DNA of 64,000 nt. Origin: Paralvinella palmiformis (Eukaryota > Annelida > Polychaeta > Terebellida > Alvinellidae). The translations under genes and the position numbers were made by a program. Each line of letters starts with the position of its first letter. Within the stretch, counting starts at the first letter, position 1. Below the pieces are notes generated by a model. It worked only from the letters and a program-made list of their open reading frames with translations, did not search any database and was not told the DNA's origin. The DNA lies in assembly GCA_025642065.1 (NCBI GenBank), contig JAODUP010000674.1, forward strand, positions 154,001 through 218,000, given 5' to 3'. Positions 1 to 12,400 of this stretch are shown here, in pieces.

Positions 1-939
1 TAAAGCACAACGACCCTATAGGGTACAACTGAATGTACAGAAACATTATGACAGAAACGCTATCTGCAAAATGGCTCATGCTAATGACGATCACTTGCAT
101 AAAAAATACTAACCTTGTCTCAGAAACTGGAACTATAATAAGATATTTGCAACGATAAAAATGTAATAATCGTTATGACGATGTTCAATCATAACGTTCA
201 ACTTAAATAAAATCATTCTTACCAGTTTGGTTGGTGCCTTTCATCAAACGAAGAAGAAATTGTTATAGAGTTTAGAATAAATAAATGAGTATTTCAAGTC
301 ATGTTGTACTCATTGTCGTGATGCAGCTAACTACCTTAAAAAACGCTCGAATTTGACTTAATTCAAGATTTTAGTAGAATTATAAAGTACCAAATAACCC
401 CTCTCCCGAAGGTTAAAACACCCTGGGGTTATTTCGCCTGCAATATTCCGTACCCACAAGCATCTCGGTGAATGGCGTACGATGAAATAAGTATTTGATT
501 TTTAACGTTATAGCTTGGCTGGAAAAAGAATAAATTCCTTAGATTTGGTAAAGCGAAACACCCATAAGATTAAGTAACTTTTGCCATTACTACAATATAT
601 CAATATGTGATAATTTATCAATAAAAATTGATATATATTCCGTCGGTAAATACCGCATGAAGTAAACAGAACTATATGAAAGCAAAGTTTGAGCATTTTC
701 TCCGACTTTTTCACTGCAAAACGAGCCCAATTGTTGCCAATGTTTTGTTGTTGTTGATATTACATAGAGCATTTAGCATTATGCTTTTACTACAAGAATA
801 GTATGCAGTTGTTTTGTTTGGATCTGGTTTCTGCCTCAGTGAGGACGTGTAGTGGAAGAGGTACTACGTCAGTGAAATGATACGTACAGGTCGAAGGCTT
901 TTCTTAGATCGATAAAACATCTTGGGGGATATGGGTGAC

Positions 940-1015
940 GATGGGATTCTAAACAATGACCCGTAGGCCTTCGCGTTTTCGCACTACCGACTCAGCTACG
1001 AGAATGAAAATTTTC
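940..1015 (-). repeat. tRNA-related SINE-like fragment
   Basis: On the minus strand the sequence has a tRNA A-box-like stretch (TAGCTGAGTCGGTAGTGCG) followed by a B-box-like GAATCCCA. The spacing is disturbed, so it is not a functional tRNA gene. Degraded repeat. Confidence 0.35.
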
Positions 1016-1027
1016 AGCAAAGGGTCT

Positions 1028-1115
1028 CTCGGTCGGAGGGTTAGGGCACGAGACTGTGGTCATCATCATGCCATTTTGTAGCTTACAAGAGTTCAAATCC
1101 CGGCCGTGACACCGT
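1028..1115 (+). repeat. tRNA-related SINE-like fragment
   Basis: Contains GGTTAGGGCACGAGAC (A-box-like) and GAGTTCAAATCCCGGCC (B-box-like), with extra sequence between them. Looks like the head of a tRNA-derived SINE, in opposite orientation to the fragment just before it. Confidence 0.45.
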
Positions 1116-1351
1116 AGTAAGTTCTAAAATGCCACAGGCATTAAGATATAAGATGAGATTAACATATAAGACGAGATAAAAAATAAAAGCTGAATTATTA
1201 TTATTTCTCGATGTGTGGTTGTTTAAACCGAATAAATTAACTCCTTTGTATTAATTTGTCCTTAGTTCAACAAGTGATTGAAAATAAATTGTGTCATTTG
1301 AAACACGAGACTTTATACTTCGATTTAGAAATGACGTGAGCTAGTGACAAG

Positions 1352-1520
1352 TTTGTTTATCCTCACCACTCATCTGACCTGGAACGTACGGCTGAGGGGG
1401 GGAACCTCCCACAAATACGAGTAACATGATTCGACTTGGACCCTGAGGGGAAGGCTTGCAGCTCCATGCACTAACTACCAAGCAATGGAAGTGCTTCAGA
1501 CATACTTTTATTGATTCAGA
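1352..1520 (-). repeat. Diverged copy of SINE family 2
   Basis: On the minus strand a tRNA-like head (TGGTAGTTAGTGCATGGAGC, then a B-box-like AAGTCGAATC) is followed by a TTTGTGGGAGGTTCCCCC body. The same order occurs at 4440-4625 and 62095-62235. Confidence 0.4.
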
Positions 1521-2286
1521 TTGAGGCCTTATGCAAAGCATTATATTTATAACAGGACTACTCATCCTAATTATAATATATGCTAATTTTTCCATTCAGC
1601 CATCTACCAGCGGAGACCAGAAATAATACAAAACAATTCAACGATGAACAGCCACAGGAGTAGTACTGATAATGATTTATATAGGCGTTAAGAAGAAATC
1701 CATCCCACATAAACCTCAAAACATCATCATCATAATGGTAGCATTCACAATCTGGATCCATTAGAATCCCAATCAATCTGCAGGAATAACATGAACACAA
1801 GAGTTCCAATAAATTAGAGCTTCTTTTATTTATTAAGAGTACCAAAATTCTACTTTCCATTATAACCTGGTAGCATAAGCAACATTCACATTCTTGTTTT
1901 ATAGGCCACGGCACTGAGAATTTGTAGTTAATGCTGTGCTAAACTATTTCAACCAAAGTAACAGACTTTACACAAACAAAATATAACAAAAAGGTTGACT
2001 GACTGGACACGTACATCACCTAAAACATCACAGCATCGAATGAACAGCAGCCAATGCCATTAATACTGTCGAGACATCTGCAGCAAGAATTTTTCTATTA
2101 TTGGTTAACACTTTAACAACATGGTTGGCTAACTTATCACTGGTAATAAACAGCAGCCCACTTTTCCAATGAAACATATAATCAAACGTCCAAAATAATT
2201 AAACCATTTGATGGCCACATGCCTGGCCAAATGCCTTTATGTATATTCGGTACATGCATCATACAGAATTTAAACTAGACATCTGC

Positions 2287-2362
2287 GATATTATGTTATA
2301 GATCAGCTATTATGTTATAGATCAGATATTATGTTATAGATCAGATATTATGTTATAGATCA
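2287..2362. repeat. 19-bp minisatellite, four units
   Basis: Four head-to-tail copies of GATATTATGTTATAGATCA; the second has C for A at position 2. The copies are otherwise identical. Confidence 0.95.
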
Positions 2363-2831
2363 GAGGACAGCAGTATGAGCCACTGAGTCTGTAGTGGCAG
2401 ACTGCCATTTAGCCAAAGCCACTTACACAATTCATGTATCTCATATGTTTAGGAAAAAAAGACACCACTTGCTGCCAAGAAAAGTTGTGTGTTTGACTCT
2501 TATTCAACAGCAACCTATACATATACAACATCTTATTTTCAAGTGCTGACATTAGTCAAACAGTTTTAATGCCTGAACTCTTGAAATTATTGTGCTTCAT
2601 ACAGAAATTCAACAAAACTTGTATTATGAACATTGACACAGTTTTAATCACTGTATGTATATTAATATTTTTCCCTTATAATTATTGGAAATACCAACAA
2701 GCTAAAAGGCAAGATTTGAGAAAGTACTCGGATGTCTAGACATCTGGATATGTCACATCAATCCGAGATCTTTATGATTGTCCAAATGAGTCACGTCCAG
2801 TGACATCAGGAGAAGCCAAAGTAATGCACAC

Positions 2832-2837
2832 TTTATT
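2832..2837 (-). terminator. Candidate poly(A) signal of LONP2
   Basis: TTTATT on the plus strand reads AATAAA on the minus strand, about 490 bp after the LONP2 stop. An ATTAAA variant lies at 2969-2974. Further AATAAA-like sites near 1825 mean the 3' end is not fixed by sequence alone. Confidence 0.4.
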
Positions 2838-3328
2838 AGGCTCATGTAAAGAAAAAGCAATGTGTAACTTGTATTCAAGGCTGACTGATTTAGAGAAGAA
2901 AATTTGAAAACATGAAATCCTGACAATGATTCCTTTAGTAATAATTTGGCAGATGCTATATAAATAATTTTAATAACACAAATAATATGCTGTGCTAAGA
3001 TTTAAATCTTCACCAATTGGAACAGAATGATGTGATTGATCAAACTATACAGCAACAATTAAGATCATGTTTTAACATCAGAATAATTACACTAGACAAC
3101 AAATTGCTAGCACATGTCAGCTGATCAATTGGCGAATAAATCATCTGCACAAATATAAAACAATTACATTGAATTAATTGTCTAATGCAAATATGCTCAA
3201 AACATTTACAAGATGCTGGTGCTTAATAATCACATGGACTGATCAATGATAAACCATAACAAACAGTCTGTTGACAATCAATGCCTAATCATATCACAAT
3301 ACGCTATTTGCGGTCGTCTACGTTTAGG

Positions 3329-3442
3329 TCACAGCTTGCTGGCCATGTTTGGCTGTTCCTTGGTTAACATCGGAAATCCACCATCAAAGGCGGCATTAAG
3401 CACTTGATCAAGACGTGAAGCAAACACAAATGCCAAGTCTTT
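3329..3442 (-). CDS. LONP2: LONP2 exon 16 (C-terminus, peroxisomal signal)
   Basis: Acceptor catttgcag. Encodes [16 protein letters not shown] and ends NMASKL followed by TGA at 3331-3329. The final SKL is the canonical PTS1 signal recognised by PEX5, so the product should go to the peroxisome matrix. Confidence 0.97.
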   Translation of the reverse strand, partial: KDLAFVFASRLDQVLNAAFDGGFPMLTKEQPNMASKL

Positions 3443-6400
3443 CTGCAAATGGAAAATGAAATCTTCCATTAGTCAAGTGGGCAGTAAAAGAGAGCCAAAG
3501 AATCTGAGCTATTATGTTCAATATTCCATGTTTACGCAGTTTATAAAAAGACTTGCATAACAAAACTGACTAAACTGACAGACTGGATGGAAATCTGATC
3601 CGAAGGTTCTTGAAACATATATGGAAATTCATGGGCAAGTGAAGCCCTCTTTGAACAGTTACATTACAGATGGTCTGCAGTCCCCAACAGGTGTTGCCGA
3701 ATTTGAACCGAATCTGAGCTGTTTGAGTGGTCATCAATAATTATCATCAATTTCACTAGCACAAACAAACAATATACTGTGAGAGGGGATGAAACAAACG
3801 TATGCTTTTTTAATGGTGCTAAAGAAAGCATGGAAAAAAGAAAGAGTTTGATAGGCAATAGTGCAGAGTTTGAAAACGATGCGAGATTGAACAGGGAGCC
3901 AGGGAAGAGATTTCAGAAGTGGGACCATGTGACAATCCTACCTAGGCAGTTCTGAACACACTGACATTTTAGAATATCCTTAGATGCAATGTTATAAAAA
4001 AGAGCGTTGCAGTAATCAAACCTACTAGTAATGAGTGCTGTAGCGATGGTTTTGGCGACAGAAAGAGAAATATAATGATGAAAACGGCAAAGGTCATGAA
4101 TATGATAGAACCAGGAGCGACGTGTCAGAGAAACATAACATGTTTTCTGAAATTAAAATTGCTATCAAATGTGATTATGGCTAACTCCTAAGTCTAATCC
4201 ATCTCTCAAAGAAATAATAAAATATAGGCGTACTTCATATTATTATTACCTTAACATTATCTGGTACTTCATGCAAATCCTTTTCATTTCGTTTTGGCAA
4301 AATGATGCGTGTGATACCAGCACGATGAGCTCCGAGTACCTTCTCTTTTATACCACCGACCTGAAATGGTGAAGGACATAAGTATCAAATTTACATGTTA
4401 TCGTTAAAGACTTTTCCCGAATTAAAAATTCTCAGTCAATACGAGGTAATTGAGTTGACTGGGTTGTTTAGTCTTAGCACTGGTCACACCTGGGACATAA
4501 GGCTAAGAGGTTATTGCCATAGGTGAAAAAAAATCACACAAACACAGGAATGAGCAGGATGCGAACCCACAACCTAGGAGTTTACACTGAAGTGCTCAAA
4601 CTACTGTGCCATTAGAATGCCCAATCATTCAATGTGATATTAGATGATTAATTACAAAAACTTCCACCCAATGTCTTTTATTTAGACATTTATAGGAAAT
4701 TATTAAAAATGCTTATATTCTGCAAAATAGTGTGCACATATGTGTGGAGGGTCCTCACACACACACCCACCCACCCACCCACATACACACACACACTACC
4801 CATTTGTTTCATACAGACTTAACATTTTGTAATTCTTTGCTCATGATATAAATATTGATTCATCAATCACCTCACAAGATAATTTTCTACCAGATTATAT
4901 TTTGTTTTGACTAAATTCAGGTTATATTTCGCCAATTTGCGTCAACAAAAAATGGGAAACTGACAGCAGCGCACATATCCAGTACACGGAGAATAAGGAA
5001 AGCATATAGAACAATCCCTGATATTTATGCATACAGTTTAACTGCTTTTAAAATATGTTTGATAAAAGGTATGGCTCCAAACCATTCAAGAAAAAGGTCA
5101 GTTTATGATTTAGTAATTAGAAAATAATTTACTATAGGCTATTTTAAAATTTCTGCCCAAATAAGTTAAATATGTAGAATTGAACAAATAATTAGCGAAG
5201 TCTACCTTTTCTTGACTGTAGAAGAAAAACTTGATAGAACACTCTGTCATACACTTAATGAAAATTCCACTTAATCAGGAGCCAGTTGAATGAGAATGGA
5301 CTGTATATTATAATTAATCTGATCACTGAAAATGCAATGAATTAATGAGTTTGTGAGTCAGGGGTGAACTCACAACTTCACTTTACTTATCCTCTTCATC
5401 CCCAGTGGGACATAACGCCACAAACAAATGCAGGTATTAATAGAACGCCAACTCATACTTGAACATTTTTAGTGTTGTCATTACAGCACTACAAGAGTGC
5501 CCAACAAAATAAGAAGTACAGCTTCTATGCAGCATTATACATTTAATTGATAATTTATGCACAACAGCATAATCATAAACTGCTCAGTTATGAAGAAAAA
5601 AAACCAATTAACATGACTTACACATCAGAATGGAACAAAAATAACAATACTTGGTACATAGTGGTAATAAAAAAGGAACTAGATGTGCCAGGAACAAAAA
5701 ACAAAAGTGGAATTATTACTAGGTATTTTAAATGCATGTATAAGACATGCAGTGAAACATTTAAACATGATCTGAAATAGGGATAAATCTGGGAAAACCG
5801 TAAAAATTTAAAATATAAAATAAAAATTTGCACTTTCCTTGATAGTGTTTGGTAGTTTTATTTGCTTATCTCATATCTTACAAAATAATATCATGTTAGG
5901 TATAAATCCACTTACAGGCAGTACAAGTCCACGGAGTGTCACTTCGCCAGTCATCGCAGTGTCTGAACGAACACATCTTCCCGTAAACAACGACACGAGT
6001 ACCGTCGTTATGGTAACACCTGCTGAAGGACCATCCTTGCTGATCGCACCAGCTGGGAAGTGTATGTGGATGTCCGTGTTGTTGTGCAGGTCAACACTGT
6101 CAGCTAGATTTAACTGAAAAAGTGAAACAAAACACTTAGAAATGACGAACTAAGACATTTGAATAATATAAAGGTTAAATTTATACCCCCGTTATTTTAT
6201 ATTAAATTTGATATGTTGGGCTAGTAGCTTTAAAGTACAGCAGATCCAAATAAAGTTTGTTAAATAGACAACGTGATGTCACAGATCAGCTAAATTCACT
6301 ATGATTTGTCATTAATGATACACATGTGATGCCATGCAAAATATGATGTCGAACGAGACATCTATATGACCAGCCTTACATGATCAGTGAGTAATTTCAA

Positions 6401-9400
6401 ATAATTTTAATAAAAAAATCATTTCTCATTTAATCCAAGAGATATATCTAACAATAGCTGGAATGTCTAAATGTGTGAAACATTCAGTAAAAAAGGAACA
6501 GTCAAAATTAGCTCTATTCAAGATTATATCATAAAAATCAGTGCTTTGGGTCTGTAACATTAACATACACTTCCCAGCTGGTACAAACGATGCCAGTTAA
6601 TAAACAAAAAAATACTAAATTTCTTGTTTCTGAGAGAGCTGCGTTCTTACTAATTCTTAGCCTCATTACAGTTATGTGTAACACTGGCATCTGGAGTTTA
6701 GATAATTGAATCTGAATGCCTGAAACTGTTCCTTACCATATGAACTAACATTCCCTCCCCACACTGAAAATGCACTGACCACAAGATGTACACATCTTGA
6801 CCAGACCGTACCTAATGCAATGGATGTTTTGATACTTGGTAAACTATGTCATATTCAATGCCATAAGAACAAAGCAGTTTTGACAATGACGTGTAATAAA
6901 AATATTGTTTGATGTTAGTAAGTTAATATACAACTGCTCGGGTGTGAACTGTTCACTAAGTACGACTGGGGTCACATCTGTGTATAAGGTATGTGAGAGA
7001 GAAGAGATGATGGAGAGGATATCAACCAACATCCTGGAAAACATAGATCTGGGAAATGGTGTGCTTCCAAATAGAGTTGGACAGTTCTGTTATCTGGAGG
7101 ATATGCTGAGTGGAGGAGCAAATTCAGCATCAGTGACAAGAGTGTGTTTTGCATTGGGACAGTTTAGAGAGCTATTAGGGACCTTGATAAGGAAGGATGC
7201 GTCATTGAAGCTAAAAGGAAAGGTGTGTGGGTGTGTGTGACATGTGTGAGGAGTGCAATGGTGTACAGAAGTGAGACTTTGGCTACAAATGCACAGCAGA
7301 CAGGATGATTTGAGCATACAGAGGTGAAAATGTTGTGATGGATGTGTGGTGCGTCTACGAGGGATAGCATACCAGCTGTAGAGATGAGGGAGAAAATGGG
7401 CATTGATCTGGTGACTGAAGTTGTTAAGAAGGATCGGTTGAGGTGGCTGGGATGTGTAACAGAAAGATGACTGACTGGATAAAGAGAAGCACGTTGTGTG
7501 AAATGGATGGCTTGAGAGGTAGAGAAAGGCTAGGGATGATATAGAATCAGATGGTGGAAAGGGATACGAGAGAGCGAGCTGAATAAGGTAGATGGATGAG
7601 AACAGGTAACACCAGTTTGTGAACACACCGGCCAACACCCTCATAAGCGGGCAAACATCCATAACTCCAATTGTTTTTGTTGGCTTATTACATGACTGCT
7701 GATTAACAAAAACTCTTTCCTAATCCCCACCTTGGAACTGTGTTGTATCGAATATGTGTGTTCAGACGAACTATATGACACTGACCTGTTTAGAATGACT
7801 TCTGACCCAGTTCAGAGCTAGGCTGGCTGATTCTTTCATCACATTACCCAGCTGTCCTGTAAGCACCAGTTTACCATCACCGTCCATGCGTGTGGCTTCT
7901 ACGTACATGATCTCTCCACCCATCGCTGTCCAAGCCAAACCGACGGCGACACCAGGCTGGGAGAGACGTTCAGACATCTCGCTTTCATACACAGGAGGCT
8001 AATATTGAATAGCAGAAAATATGTATGAATTTCCTTGCCTGACCATTCATCTACCATGACAAAAACTTGAAAGGTTCATGACTTTTTTTACACAGGAAAA
8101 TGTCCATATGACAGCTCACAAAAAAGGTTGGTGTTAAAAGAGGAATTCTTTAACACACACACAGAGTAAACCTACTCCCAGTATATCCTCGACAGCCTGC
8201 TCATCAATGATTATCGGGAACTGTGGTGGTAGCTGGACTGTGGCAATGTTTGTTACATCGATAGTTTCGGCGACATCGGTCACCTCGCTCTTGTGCCTGT
8301 CCTTGGCTCCACTTGCTGGCCTTGACCCTCATGTCTTGTCCCTTCATGTTTGAGTGAGATAAGACATTTTCGGCCACCTTGACGGCCACCGCTCGGCATA
8401 TGGCTCCGATTTTACGCTCCAGTGAACGTACACCAGCCTCCCTGGTGTACTTAGAAACTGAAAAAGGAAAGATGACAATTCGTTAACAGATTACCTATCA
8501 GTTATGACTGAATGAGTGAGTACAGCAAAATAAAAGATTGGCAAATATTTTTCACATTGCTCCCACAAGCTACATCAAGGGATGAATCGTGTTTTTTGTA
8601 TGGCTTTCTAAATGTTAATCCTGTCCGACTACAGCTCATCAGCTTTGTCACCAAATTGTTGACAGGGAGGTGGAAATATTGAATAAACATGGATCATCAT
8701 CTTCATGACCTATTTATTAACAGTCAGGTGGATATAATGAATTCATTGTGCCGTTTATTCTTCTAACTTGTTTTAATGAACTATGTCAATGATGTTGGAT
8801 GTAGCAGACATTCCACCTTTTATATACCTCGAACAATAAAGAAGAACGGCATCACCCAGCATCAAGGCGATGTATTCCCTTGCCCGAGTGCTACATCCAA
8901 CACTTCCTGTTAAGTCTTCTACAACGATGTGCGGGTTATGTTGTGGGTCAATTCCAAATTTTGAACTCATGGTAGGCGCCAGCAGACTTTTAGCCAGAAA
9001 CAAAATGACAGATTTGCTGAATGAAATTACAAGAGCAAGTGAGTGAATGAGTTGTTTGTTTGAGACACTTGTCACACCCAGGACATACAGTGAAGGGGTG
9101 ATGTTGTTTTGTTTTATGGCCATTTTTGCTTACAAAGTTGGCTAAATGGGAGCAGCACCCTCCAAAGGCAATGAAGTGACTTGAATGATGAAACACCCTC
9201 CAGCCATAGCGTGGTTTGAACCCAGGTGCTGAAGGTCCGTAGTCAAGTGCACAACCAGTTAGGCCATGGCGATGCACCAGGATTCAATCTCTAGGCTAGA
9301 TGTTTATGACGCAGCGCTTTAACCATCACACTACAGGCATACCCTGTTCCTTTATAAAAGAAATGTACATTATGTAGGTACACTCTAAGGCAATTATTTG

Positions 9401-12400
9401 TTGAATACCTAACAAAGGTACAAATTGTCTGCGAACAAATGCATTCACCAGCTATCTTCACTGGCTAAATGCCTGTGTATCGATTTAAAGAAATAAGGCA
9501 AAATGAGATCTTCAAGGACTATTAATAAATAAGCAGATGCAAGTGAAGTCCAATGAGTCTCCAAAAATGGACACTATAGCACATTAAACAGGAATGAATA
9601 AAGAGAAGATCACGTTTGACGTATGCTTTGAAGTCTGGGTCAGCTGAGAGCTTCTAATTAATGACGTGAATAGTCACATGAGTCACATAGTCACACGAAT
9701 CAAACCCATTTATTGTTATATTAAAGCAATACCAGCCAATTGTAATCATCACAGAATACAGTTAATAGAACTGTTTCATAATTAGGAGAAATGCTCCCCA
9801 AGTTCTCATTCAGATGTACAGATCTCAATTGAAGATATAAAAATACTCTGAAACAGTGAAATATGACAAACATTTTGGAACTTGGATTTCATGATTAGAC
9901 AAATTGTTAATGATCAAAAAGAAATGAAAATAAGAAGAAAATAAAATACCAGGATAGTTGCAAATTTATATTTTCACTTAATGTCCCGCATAGACAGACT
10001 TTACTAAAACCAACCTATCAGCTTTAAGGCATCTTCAGTTATCTGAATCTGTTCAATGACCAATCCATGTTCCTTGTATTGTTTAGGTATAAGGTGGCGG
10101 AGAGCGATATGGATCTTCTCCTCGTGGGTGTATCCCGGTATGTGGATCATTTCAGTCCTGTCTAAAAGAGGAGGCGGTATCGTCGACAGGGTGTTAGCCG
10201 TCGCGATGAACAGTACCTGTGATAGATCAAATGGCGTGTTGAGGTAACTGAATCACAATTAAGGAAAATACCTGTAACACACCGATAAGAAGGTCTCATC
10301 CCAAAGCATAGAATACAGATTTGTATGCCATTGACAAAGATCCTTTATGAACATAGGGCAAACAAATACAGGTTAATACAATATCTGACCAGAATCAACT
10401 TAATGGTTGCTAACTGAGAGACTAAACTAATTTATCCACATGTACTTGTTGAATTATCACATTTCTCATCTTATCTCATTTTGTACCAGATTCTACTAAA
10501 TGAAATAGATCAGTGGGAAAAGTGTCATACAGGAAATTGGGATGTTGTAGGCATGAATCTACTATCAGGTCACACTGGGCCATTTGTGTGCACATTTGTT
10601 AATTTGGCCGCACAAAAGAACCTGGTCTGACCTGATGCTGATTATGCACTATTTACACTTAAAATTTATTTTTTTAAAGTGGACACACGTCAAACGAGTG
10701 CTCCAAGCCTATAAAAATACAATACATTGAAACATTTATATCAAAAGTCCGCTTTCAGGATGATCAAGGATACTGATCCACAAAGGCATGATTCTGTTCC
10801 GGATCGAGAACTTCCAGCAGAGCGGCAGATGGATCTCCCTGGAGGCTGCGTCCCTTGAAAAATGACAAAATAAATCATAATTATAAAATCAATGAATTAT
10901 GGCCATGGATGAGCAAATTAATAACAGTATGACATTATGAAGTGACCACATATTTCTATGTACTGGATTTGACAGCTGCAGGTGTTATCATTTTAATTTA
11001 AGAAACAAACAATTACTTCTGTGTCCTCATATTCCAGAAAGTTATCCTGACTTGTTTCAAACTCTAATCACAATGGTGTAGTACAGTTTTAGATCAATCC
11101 CATTGCATATTGTATGATTTTTCTGGCTGACTTGTGGGGTAGAGGATTTAAGCTCAATATCGGATTAGTTCCAGTAGTTGGTAGATCTGCTCTATTTGTT
11201 CATCTGTACACATTACCAGATGGGCCAAGAATGAGAGATCCATTTCCCAAAGGAATAAAACTGCCAGACTGATGTCTCTTATGGATATATATACATAACA
11301 GATCTGATAGATACGGATGGCAGTGTGTTTCAATCTGATAACCTGTAGGTGTGTGATACAGTTCACACTACAAACTATATCATACATACACTCCATTTGT
11401 AAGTGACAGTTTACTGTGCATCAGCTACTGGGATAATTAAATATCAATAAGATGGGATATAGTCTTAGCAAACATAACACAAGTGCCCACTGATTATGCC
11501 CCGACAATGACAAACCAATAGGAATCACAGACAGTTATTTATGATGAGATGACACCTCGGCTGTACTATATCTTACCAGTTTGTCAATTTCATCCAAAAG
11601 GAAGACCGGATTGTTGACTCCAACCTGCCGAAGACCCTGTATAATACGACCTGGCATTGATCCAATGTACGTTCGTCTGTGGCCTCGGATATCTGACTGG
11701 TCGCAGATACCACCCAGTGCTATCCTGTAAATGATGTAATCAAACACATCCATTAGACCATATCAGTAAACATTTGTAGAGAAACCTTGGTTATTAAGAC
11801 TTCCACACTGTGATGTTTCATCTTCAGACACAAAAAGCTCTGAATTGGTTTTTATCTCTCTTATAAATGCTTCCATTATGTACATCAGGTAAGCTTTTAT
11901 AATTATACGCGTTTTGCCAAACTGAATTTGAAACAAAATTGCATGAACCGGAATTTCTACTTAATGGATTAAAATTTTCATTATTACTAACTCCAGCCTG
12001 TCACTCACTCACTCACTCACTCACTCACTCACTCACTCACTCACTCACTCACTCACTCACTCACTCACTCACTCACTCACTTTTATGGATGCAGACATGG
12101 ATGTATGCACACACTCAAACACTGATACACACCTGTGGAACTGTCTTCCTAGAGTTCGAGCAATGGATTTTCCAATGCTGGTCTTTCCAACACCAGGAGG
12201 TCCAACAAAGCAGAGTATTGGCCCCTTCAAGTTGTTCTTCAGCTGTCTAACAGCAAGGTACTCTATGACTCTCTTCTTCACCTTATCTAGACCATAATGA
12301 TCTTCATCAAGGTCTTTACGAGCTTGTGCTATATCTAGAGTATCTTGACTGGACTTGGACCACGGCAACTCAATCATCAACTCAAGATAATTTCTAAAAA

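Noticed and set aside
1028..1115. Possible functional tRNA gene
   Set aside because: A- and B-box words are present, but the spacing is too long and no cloverleaf with acceptor pairing can be drawn; a SINE head fits better.
5839..6117. Plus-strand open frame of 92 codons
   Set aside because: It is the complement of LONP2 exon 14, which has clear protease-domain similarity and splice sites on the other strand.
7090..7662. Minus-strand open frame of 190 codons, the second longest in the window
   Set aside because: It runs antisense to the RTE-like fragment and is Ser/His/Thr-rich from TG/CA-rich sequence; no family resemblance.
10056..10247. Plus-strand open frame over LONP2 exon 11
   Set aside because: The minus strand encodes the conserved AAA+ sensor region; the plus frame resembles nothing.
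12001..12080. Regularly spaced short repeats, considered as a CRISPR-like array
   Set aside because: It is a pure four-base microsatellite without spacers, in an animal intron.
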